A model generated the notes under the pieces. The model was not told where the DNA came from, did no database searches, and worked only from the letters and a program-made list of their open reading frames with translations. Shown here in pieces: positions 15,596 to 21,027 of a stretch of DNA of 21,027 nt. The position numbers and the translations under genes are program-made. Origin of the DNA: DALYDK01 sp964415715 (GTDB lineage Bacteria > Patescibacteriota > Saccharimonadia > Saccharimonadales > CAIOMD01); NCBI GenBank assembly GCA_964415715.1, contig CAYQBK010000069.1:1-21027 (forward strand). Direction: 5' to 3'. The stretch's first letter is position 1, and every line of letters starts with the position of its first letter.

Positions 15596-15619
15596 AAATA
15601 CATATAAACAGGTAAAAAC

Positions 15620-16477
15620 ATGACAAAAAAACTTACTATTAACGAGCTTGAAAAAAAGGCCGTAACTATTCGTGCCGAGATTATTTCTATGTTAGAAACA
15701 GCCGGTAGCGGGCATTCGGCAGGGCCGCTTGGGCTGGCAGATATATTTACGGCAATGTATTTTGATATATTACGTCATGACCCTAAAAACCCTGACTGGA
15801 ACGAGCGCGATGTGCTACTACTAAGCAATGGCCACTGTGTTCCGGTTCGTTACGCGGCCATGGCAGAGGCGGGATATTTTGCTAAAAGCGAGCTCAAAAC
15901 TTTGCGCAAGCTAGGCAGTAGGCTACAGGGTCATCCCGAAAGGACTAAGCTACCAGGTGTAGAAAATACTAGTGGTCCGTTGGGCTGTGGTTTAAGTCAG
16001 GCAATAGGTATGTCACTGGCGATGCGATTAAACAAACAACATCATCGCTGGGTGTATGTTGTTATGGGTGATGGTGAACTTGACGAGGGAAATATCTGGG
16101 AAGCGGCCATGTTGGCACCCAAGTATGGTACAAATAATATAATAGGCATAATTGACAGAAATAATATCCAGATAGACGGTCCAACAGAATCTGTACTGCC
16201 ACTAGAAGACCTTAAAGCTAAGTGGGAAGCTTTTGGCTGGCATGTTATAGAAATAGATGGCAATAATATTGAGGCTGTGATTGATGCCTGCGCTATGGCT
16301 AGGGCGGTAATAGATAAACCTGTGATGATTATTGCCTATACCATACCTGGCAAGGGTGTTGATTTTATGGAATATGATTTTCACTGGCATGGTATGCCAC
16401 CCAATCACGAACAGGCTATGCTAGCCCTGAAGGAGCTTAGAACATTGCAGGGCAAGATAAGGAGCGAACATGAATAA
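15620..16477 (+). CDS. Transketolase, N-terminal subunit
   Basis: A 285-residue protein with the thiamine-pyrophosphate-binding half of transketolase. Visible: SGHSAGPLGLADI (catalytic His region), HPERTKLPGVENTSGPLGCGLSQAIGMS, and the ThDP/Mg motif VMGDGELDEGNIWEAAMLA followed by IDRNNIQ. Split transketolases are known in archaea and several bacterial groups including CPR. It transfers two-carbon units between sugar phosphates, linking pentose phosphates to fructose-6-phosphate and glyceraldehyde-3-phosphate, and needs the C-terminal subunit encoded next. The two genes overlap by 8 nt (16470-16477), so translation is coupled. Start ATG 15620; the site is just after the promoter, and the interrupted membrane gene ends 58 nt upstream. 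Confidence 0.96.
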   Translation: MTKKLTINELEKKAVTIRAEIISMLETAGSGHSAGPLGLADIFTAMYFDILRHDPKNPDWNERDVLLLSNGHCVPVRYAAMAEAGYFAKSELKTLRKLGSRLQGHPERTKLPGVENTSGPLGCGLSQAIGMSLAMRLNKQHHRWVYVVMGDGELDEGNIWEAAMLAPKYGTNNIIGIIDRNNIQIDGPTESVLPLEDLKAKWEAFGWHVIEIDGNNIEAVIDACAMARAVIDKPVMIIAYTIPGKGVDFMEYDFHWHGMPPNHEQAMLALKELRTLQGKIRSEHE

Positions 16478-17462
16478 TTCAAACGTGCATTTGACCGACT
16501 ATCTTAGTGAAGATGTATCAAAAATACCGATCCGCAAAGGCTTTGGCGAAGGCCTAAAAAAAGCAGGTGAGATAGATGAAAACGCTGTGGCTGCCTGTGC
16601 TGATTTGACAGAAAGTACCCAAATACATTATTTTCGTGACGCCTTTCCAAATAGGTATTTCCAAATAGGTATTGCGGAGCAAAACTTGGTGACTGTAGGT
16701 TCAGGTCTAGCAGCCATGGGTAAAATACCATTTGTTAGTAGTTATGCGGCTTTTAGCCCAGGACGCAACTGGGAGCAGATAAAAACGACTGTGGCACTCA
16801 ATAATTTGCCCGTGAAAATAGTTGGGGCACATGCTGGGTTATATACAGGCCCAGATGGGGCTACACACCAAATGCTAGAGGATATCGCACTGATGCGAGT
16901 TATGCCAAACATGACCGTGATAGTGCCGGGTGACGCAGTTGAGGCAGAAAAAGCAACTTTAGCTATGGCGGCAGACAAGACAAAGCCCGCATATATTCGG
17001 CTAGCTCGTGAAGCAACACCAGTTTTAACTACAGATAAAACACCATTTGAAATAGGCAAAGCCTATGTTTTTGAACCTGGTCACGACGTGACAATTATTG
17101 CAACAGGAACAATGACCTATCAGGCATTAGTTGCTGCTAGTTTACTATTTAAAGACGGTATAGATGCCGAGGTTATCCACTGCCCAACAATCAAACCTCT
17201 AGACGGTGTGACAATACTGGAGAGTGTTGCCAAAACAAAGGCTGTTGTAACAGTAGAAGAGGCCCAAATAAATGGTGGGCTAGGGGGCGCGGTAGCCGAG
17301 TTGTTGTCTGAAAACCTGCCAACACCCATGCGCCGAATGGGAGTAAAAGATAAATATGGTCAAAGCGGAAATGCTCAAGAGTTACTAGATTTGTATGGTT
17401 TGACTTCGAAATATATCGTGATGACAGTTCACGAGTTGTTAACATCAGTTGGCAAACAGTAG
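16470..17462 (+). CDS. Transketolase, C-terminal subunit
   Basis: A 330-residue protein with the pyrimidine-binding and C-terminal transketolase domains. Visible: Glu70 in QIGIAEQNL (the residue that activates ThDP), AAFSPGRNWEQIKT, the GAHAGLYTGPDGATHQMLEDIALMR block, and a C-terminal domain from about residue 190 with VEEAQINGGLGGAV. It pairs with the upstream subunit to make active transketolase. An AAGGAG Shine-Dalgarno (16458-16463) inside the upstream gene lies 6 nt before the ATG. A 14-bp tandem repeat (TTCCAAATAGGTAT twice, 16645-16672) sits exactly before the catalytic Glu, out of frame between copies. No terminator is seen before the aldolase gene 67 nt downstream. Confidence 0.96.
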   Translation: MNNSNVHLTDYLSEDVSKIPIRKGFGEGLKKAGEIDENAVAACADLTESTQIHYFRDAFPNRYFQIGIAEQNLVTVGSGLAAMGKIPFVSSYAAFSPGRNWEQIKTTVALNNLPVKIVGAHAGLYTGPDGATHQMLEDIALMRVMPNMTVIVPGDAVEAEKATLAMAADKTKPAYIRLAREATPVLTTDKTPFEIGKAYVFEPGHDVTIIATGTMTYQALVAASLLFKDGIDAEVIHCPTIKPLDGVTILESVAKTKAVVTVEEAQINGGLGGAVAELLSENLPTPMRRMGVKDKYGQSGNAQELLDLYGLTSKYIVMTVHELLTSVGKQ

Positions 17463-17492
17463 CTATGGTGTAATATTAGGGCAATAAATTCG

Positions 17493-17523
17493 TTGGACAA
17501 AGTGTAGTTAAAAAGCTTATGAT
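17493..17523 (+). promoter_or_regulatory. Possible promoter of the aldolase homologue gene
   Basis: -35 TTGGAC (17493-17498), a 19-nt spacer and -10 TATGAT (17518-17523), overlapped by TATAAA (17523-17528). Initiation would fall at or just past the ATG at 17530, which would mean a leaderless message or a start at the later ATG 17584, which has AAGGA (17574-17578) ahead of it. Confidence 0.4.
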
Positions 17524-17529
17524 ATAAAT

Positions 17530-18447
17530 ATGGCTATATCTATAAAACAAATACGAAAAAACTGTGACGATGCAAGGACATCTATGGCAAATGCCCGTCA
17601 AGGACATTATGCGATAGGTGCATTTAATATTGACAACCAGGAAACACTTATCGCTGTGACAAAGGCTGCGGCGAAAATGCAAGCACCAGTGATGGTAGAG
17701 GTTAGCGATGGTGAGGTGAGGGCACTAGGGCTTGACAACGTACGAGACATGGTAGATAACTATCGGGCTGAGTATGGTGTTGAGATGTATATCAATCTCG
17801 TCCATAGCCCTAGTGTAGAAGCAGCCAAGGCTGGTATAGATGCTGGGTTTGAATTTATACATATTGACGTCAGTCAGGCCAACCACAACGCAACAGATGA
17901 AGAAATAGTAAAATCTACTCGCGAAATAGTAGAATATGCCAAATTTACTGGTGCTATCGTTGAAAGTGAGCCACATTATTTTGGTGGTGGTAGTAATGTT
18001 TTTAAAGAAGCATTTGATTATGATGAAATCAAAAAGACTTTTAGCACACCCAAGGGTGCGCAATCTTTTGTTAGAGATACTGGTATTGATACATTTGCGG
18101 CAGCTATTGGTAACCTACATGGAAGTTACCCGGTGCCAAAAGTCTTAGATATTGATTTATTGCAACGTATTAGAGAGGCTCTGCCTAGTGAGGTTAATAT
18201 TAGTTTACATGGTGGCAGTGGTACTCCGGGCCACTTTTTTGAGGAAGCCATACGTATAGGGGTTACCAAAATAAATATAAATAGTGATATGCGCCGAGCA
18301 TTTCGCGACACACTAGAAAAAGTACTACGTGACAACCCTGACGAATATGCTGTCGTCAAACTCATGCCCGAAGTATACGGTGCAGTTCAGCTAGTTGTTG
18401 AGAGCAAGCTAAAAAGTTATAACAGTTTTGGCAAAGCCAAAATTTAA
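17530..18447 (+). CDS. Class II fructose-bisphosphate aldolase homologue
   Basis: A 305-residue class II aldolase-fold protein. Family landmarks: YAIGAFNID near residue 28, APVMVEVSDGE, the Zn ligands H92 (LVHSP), E147 (VESEPH), H197 (IGNLHGSYP) and H227 (SLHGGSG), and the phosphate-binding ITKININSDMRRAF region. The usual HxDH motif, whose Asp is the catalytic acid/base (D109 in E. coli, D82 in Helicobacter), reads N-L-V91-H92. The metal site is kept but the proton-transfer residue is gone, so activity, or the substrate, is in doubt. Class II aldolases normally cleave fructose-1,6-bisphosphate to two triose phosphates. The gene follows the transketolase pair. The start could also be ATG 17584, which has a Shine-Dalgarno and gives 287 residues. 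Confidence 0.85.
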   Translation: MAISIKQIRKNCDDARTSMANARQGHYAIGAFNIDNQETLIAVTKAAAKMQAPVMVEVSDGEVRALGLDNVRDMVDNYRAEYGVEMYINLVHSPSVEAAKAGIDAGFEFIHIDVSQANHNATDEEIVKSTREIVEYAKFTGAIVESEPHYFGGGSNVFKEAFDYDEIKKTFSTPKGAQSFVRDTGIDTFAAAIGNLHGSYPVPKVLDIDLLQRIREALPSEVNISLHGGSGTPGHFFEEAIRIGVTKININSDMRRAFRDTLEKVLRDNPDEYAVVKLMPEVYGAVQLVVESKLKSYNSFGKAKI

Positions 18448-18452
18448 ATATT

Positions 18453-19220
18453 TTATATAAGCTCGTATTCATGAGCTACTTGGCAAATCCACTGCCAGAA
18501 TTCTTGTATTTGTCTTGGAGCTAATAATATAGGGCAACCAATGGTATCATCGTGCTTTTCGTGACTGGCCTTTATTGATGTATTAATATTTTTTGCAAAT
18601 GTAATTTTACCCCTGTCATTAATCGCAAAAATATCTCGACTTTTTGTAATCAAATTTTGTATATTTTCGAGTTCTTTTCCGTTGAGTGCTGCCAACTGAG
18701 TAATCGGGCCATGACTTTTAGATACTATATCCAATACATCTGGTTTATGATCAAAGCAAGTTAGATAATCTTTCATGGCCATCAGGATTAATATACTATT
18801 TGATATGGCTGCATCAATACCAGACGATATTTCTAAATCAATGCCAAAATTTGGCATTAATTTAGACTGAGAATGCTCATTTGACGTGCTAACTAGATCT
18901 ATATATTCCCTAAAATCATCATCTGGTGTGCCATCTACGGTAGTTCTCATGTCTATTAATACAGCATTGAAGCAATTCACTAAGTAATGTCTAATATCTT
19001 GTGTAATAAGATTAATTTTTACTTCGTAATCAAGTTCTGAAATATCTTTGCTTGTCATATCTTTTTGAGCTACACAAGGTTCAGTAATTACTGTTTGAAG
19101 GGCACGACGTATTAAACGGCCAAATAAACCATAATGTTTAATCTTTGGGAGAATACTCGAATTATGATGTACACCTTCTCGGTATACTTGTCTGGCTGAA
19201 TGCCTAATCTTATTTTTCAT
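18453..19220 (-). CDS. Hypothetical protein, soluble, unrecognised
   Basis: A 255-residue protein that I do not recognise. The start is the ATG at 19220 (MKNKIRHSARQ); a longer reading from 19259 would take 13 codons from the MITE. It has a basic N-terminus, no membrane helix or signal peptide, and a mixed helical look. The C-terminus (GCPILLAPRQIQEFWQWICQ) has aromatic and Cys residues. A Cys also lies in TEPCVAQK, and a DGTPDDDF acidic loop near residue 104. No catalytic motif stands out. There is no Shine-Dalgarno, consistent with a formerly leaderless message. It is convergent with the aldolase gene (6 nt between stops) and its promoter side is split by a MITE. The AGCTC/GAGCT hairpin over its stop followed by an AT-rich stretch is too weak to call a terminator. 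Confidence 0.75.
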   Translation of the reverse strand: MKNKIRHSARQVYREGVHHNSSILPKIKHYGLFGRLIRRALQTVITEPCVAQKDMTSKDISELDYEVKINLITQDIRHYLVNCFNAVLIDMRTTVDGTPDDDFREYIDLVSTSNEHSQSKLMPNFGIDLEISSGIDAAISNSILILMAMKDYLTCFDHKPDVLDIVSKSHGPITQLAALNGKELENIQNLITKSRDIFAINDRGKITFAKNINTSIKASHEKHDDTIGCPILLAPRQIQEFWQWICQVAHEYELI

Positions 19221-19229
19221 AATAATATA

Positions 19230-19392
19230 ACCTGAGTTCGACATAAACAACCCAAACAAAATTCCGATTTTATCTGTTCATCTCATACCTTTGATACATT
19301 TTCCATAGCTACAGCTATGCAAAATGCACCAAAGGTGCAATCTGAATCGGCTAAAATCAAGATTTTCAGGTGTTGTTATGTCGAGCTCAGGT
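19230..19392. mobile_element. Fold-back MITE with TA target duplication
   Basis: A 163-bp imperfect inverted repeat in which the arms run the full length and meet at a TACA loop (19310-19313). The ends are ACCTGAGTTCGACATAAAC and its mirror (GTTATGTCGAGCTCAGGT), flanked by TA on both sides (19228-19229, 19393-19394). The outer 24 nt match at 22 positions allowing one gap; the inner 23 nt next to the loop match at 20 positions; a GATTTTA block matches in the middle. There is no gene inside. TA duplication and such ends suit an IS630/Tc1-mariner-type parent, not the IS at 14246, whose ends differ. Confidence 0.82.
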
Positions 19393-19393
19393 T

Positions 19394-19399
19394 ATTATA
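19394..19399 (-). promoter_or_regulatory. Stranded -10 box of the 18453-19220 gene
   Basis: On the minus strand TATAAT touches the TA target duplication just outside the MITE. If the MITE and one TA are removed, TATAAT is followed by ATTATT and then the ATG at 19220, a typical leaderless arrangement in this genome. Confidence 0.5.
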
Positions 19400-19430
19400 G
19401 TATATCAGTAAACAAAGTGACAGAATATTT

Positions 19431-19460
19431 TTTAGATAAAGCAAGCATAAGTGATATAAT
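19431..19460 (+). promoter_or_regulatory. Extended -10 promoter for leaderless pfkB-family gene
   Basis: -35 TTTAGA (19431-19436), 18-nt spacer, extended -10 TGATATAAT (TG 19452-19453, TATAAT 19455-19460). The ATG at 19470 is only 9 nt past the -10, so the RNA would start 1-3 nt before it. No Shine-Dalgarno is present. Confidence 0.6.
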
Positions 19461-19469
19461 TATTTTATT

Positions 19470-20450
19470 ATGGAACAATCAAAAAAACGTCAAGATATAA
19501 AAATATTAAGTATTGGGGCAGCTGTGCAAGATGTCTATTTGCGCGGTAAACTGTTTGAGCCTAAAAAAGAACACAGAGAACTAGTGGAAGAATTTGCTCT
19601 CGGGAGTAAAAATGAGCTAGAAAGTGTTACGTTTAGTACCGGTGGTGGTGCGACTAATGGAGCCGTAACATTTGCCAGACAGGGTCTGCATAGTATGTAT
19701 ATGGGTAAAGTAGCCCACGATGTGGCAGGTCGAGCAATATTAGATGATTTACACAAAGATGGCGTTGATACCAGCCTGGTGGGCTATTCAAAAACAGTAG
19801 GTAGTGGATATTCATGCATCCTTCTTGCGCCAAGTGGTGAACGTACCATTATGTCATACAGGGGTGCAAGCTCACACTATGAAATAAACCCAGAAGATTT
19901 TCATGGCTCACACCCAGATTGGATTTTTCTGACTTCACTAGAGGGCAATTTTGAGGTAATAGACACAATTTTCAAGTATGCCAAAGAAAATAATATAAAA
20001 ATTGCTATGAATCCTGGCAAAAAGGAGCTAGAGGCTAAAGACCACCTAAAAGAACTCATTCCCCAGCTCACTATATTGTCGATGAATAAAGAAGAAATGC
20101 AACAGATATACCCTGGCGAAACGCTAGATGATCTCGTGCGTGCAGCCAGTAAAGACGTCCACTACGTTATAGTTACCGATGGCCCCAATGGTGCAGTAGC
20201 AACAGATAGGTGGCACATAGTATCTGCAGGTATGTACGAAGACGTTCCTGTTATTGATCGTACGGGCGCGGGTGATGCGTTTAGTAGTGGCTTTACAGCC
20301 ATGATAGCGGCAGGCGAAAGCTTAGAGTACGCCGTAACATTTGCCAGTGCAAATTCTACTAGTGTAGTTGGGGCTATTGGAGCTAAGGCAGGAATATTGA
20401 GCCTAGAAAATCCAATCCATGATATGCCACTAGAAATTAAAGAAATATAA
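19470..20450 (+). CDS. PfkB/ribokinase-family sugar kinase
   Basis: A 326-residue PfkB-family kinase. The N-terminal STGGGATNGAVTFARQGL (residues about 52-69) is the substrate-binding GG motif. The second signature VIDRTGAGDAFSSGF (near 260-275) carries the catalytic Asp of DxxGAGD and the anion hole. VIVTDGPNGAV and MNKEEM are family strands. It transfers phosphate from ATP to a sugar or nucleoside hydroxyl. The exact substrate (ribose, fructose-6-phosphate, nucleoside or other) cannot be read from these motifs. The setting near pentose-phosphate genes makes ribose or a nucleoside a reasonable guess. A prepilin-like gene follows after 22 nt, with no terminator between. Confidence 0.92.
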   Translation: MEQSKKRQDIKILSIGAAVQDVYLRGKLFEPKKEHRELVEEFALGSKNELESVTFSTGGGATNGAVTFARQGLHSMYMGKVAHDVAGRAILDDLHKDGVDTSLVGYSKTVGSGYSCILLAPSGERTIMSYRGASSHYEINPEDFHGSHPDWIFLTSLEGNFEVIDTIFKYAKENNIKIAMNPGKKELEAKDHLKELIPQLTILSMNKEEMQQIYPGETLDDLVRAASKDVHYVIVTDGPNGAVATDRWHIVSAGMYEDVPVIDRTGAGDAFSSGFTAMIAAGESLEYAVTFASANSTSVVGAIGAKAGILSLENPIHDMPLEIKEI

Positions 20451-20472
20451 ACCAAATTCACGGAGAATATAT

Positions 20473-21027
20473 ATGCGCAATAAACAAAAAGGTTTCGGAC
20501 TAGTACCAGTTTTATTGGTATTATTATTAGTATCAGCAATAGGCTTTGCAGGCTATTATGTCTGGAACACCCAAAACAGCAAAAAGGGTACTTCAGCAAT
20601 AGTTTCAACGCCGACAAACTCGACAGAACCGATTAGCAAAAACACCAGTCCAATTATAAAGCTAGCAAAGTACTGTTCAATCAATGAGAAGGCTTGTTTT
20701 GAATATCCAGAAAGCTGGAAATTAGTAAAATATAATCAAGAAAATTATGTTGAATCAGTAAAGATCACCACAGATAACGGATCAGTTGTGAGTTATGGTG
20801 TCGGAGGTCAGCTTGGGGGTGGTTGTGATAAAAGCCAGTACCCTCTGAGCAACAGTAATAATTCAGAAATTTTGTACTCAAACCAAAGTTCTGTAGTTAA
20901 AGATGGATATGTGATTGATAGACTATCTACATTAGACGGCGATCTGTCAGAAAGAATATCACTATATTCGGCTACAGATGATATACAACCTGTAGTTGGT
21001 AAGCACTCATATTGTGACAATGTTTTT
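20473..21027 (+). CDS. Prepilin-like anchored protein (3' partial)
   Basis: The frame from ATG 20473 stays open to the right edge (185 codons). The N-terminus MRNKQKGFGLVPVLLVLL has a basic stretch, then Gly-Phe and a hydrophobic helix to about residue 30, in the style of a type IV prepilin leader (cleavage after KG, mature end F). The usual Glu5 of pilins is missing, so an uncleaved anchor is an alternative. A Ser/Thr/Asn-rich linker follows, then a domain with YCSINEKACFEYPESWKL, in which the two Cys could form a disulfide, and later Cys in GGGCDK and YCDN. GGAG at 20462-20465 is a good ribosome-binding site. Such proteins are common in CPR genomes; the role is probably at the cell surface. 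Confidence 0.85.
   Translation, partial: MRNKQKGFGLVPVLLVLLLVSAIGFAGYYVWNTQNSKKGTSAIVSTPTNSTEPISKNTSPIIKLAKYCSINEKACFEYPESWKLVKYNQENYVESVKITTDNGSVVSYGVGGQLGGGCDKSQYPLSNSNNSEILYSNQSSVVKDGYVIDRLSTLDGDLSERISLYSATDDIQPVVGKHSYCDNVF

Noticed and set aside
1..21027. tRNA genes, rRNA, CRISPR arrays, riboswitches, phage or defence genes
   Set aside because: I saw no cloverleaf-like sequences, regular spaced repeats or marker genes for any of these.

Overview
The window looks like a piece of chromosome from a small, AT-rich member of the Candidate Phyla Radiation (Patescibacteria), most likely Saccharibacteria (TM7) or a close relative. This rests on gene content and style: a split transketolase, an L,D-transpeptidase with a large N-terminal anchor, many single-pass membrane-anchored proteins, short intergenic spaces, and AT-rich codon use. 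UGA is used as a stop (end of the ribulose-phosphate epimerase gene), which argues against the UGA=Gly code of Gracilibacteria/SR1. The assignment is an inference from style; no rRNA or tRNA gene is present to confirm it.

Layout. 1-4168: the end of an ABC exporter, then an AcrB-type RND pump. 4258-6667: envelope and redox genes (anchored FKBP-type isomerase, glutaredoxin-like protein, thioredoxin reductase, anchored fasciclin-domain protein). 6668-7303 (minus): a glycerophosphodiester phosphodiesterase. 7513-9663: inorganic pyrophosphatase, GAPDH and ribose-5-phosphate isomerase B, closed by a long bidirectional terminator. 9720-13253 (minus): L,D-transpeptidase, tyrosyl-tRNA synthetase and a two-TM protein with a basic tail. 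13354-15561: ribulose-phosphate 3-epimerase coupled to a small membrane-protein gene that is split by a 1.09-kb IS element with clean ends. 15620-18447: the two transketolase halves and a class II aldolase homologue. 18453-19220 (minus): an unrecognised gene whose promoter side carries a 163-bp fold-back MITE. 19470-21027: a PfkB-family sugar kinase and the start of a prepilin-like anchored protein.

How the genes work together. Six genes belong to lower glycolysis and the non-oxidative pentose phosphate route (GAPDH, RpiB, Rpe, both transketolase halves, the aldolase homologue), with a PfkB kinase that may feed a sugar or nucleoside into it. Transaldolase is not in the window, and the aldolase homologue lacks the usual catalytic Asp. 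The remaining genes serve cell-wall crosslinking, extracytoplasmic folding, thiol redox and export.

Regulatory style. Several genes have a near-consensus -10 box only 6-12 nt before the start codon and no Shine-Dalgarno, implying leaderless transcripts (GDPD, rpe, pfkB, perhaps fba). Others have an extended -10 (TGnTATAAT) or a strong Shine-Dalgarno. The most unusual items are the MITE inserted between a leaderless promoter and its gene, the in-frame reconstruction of the IS-split membrane gene, the altered catalytic residue in the aldolase homologue, and a tyrosyl-tRNA synthetase whose HIGH-motif histidines are both replaced. I did not find a clearly new multi-gene system.
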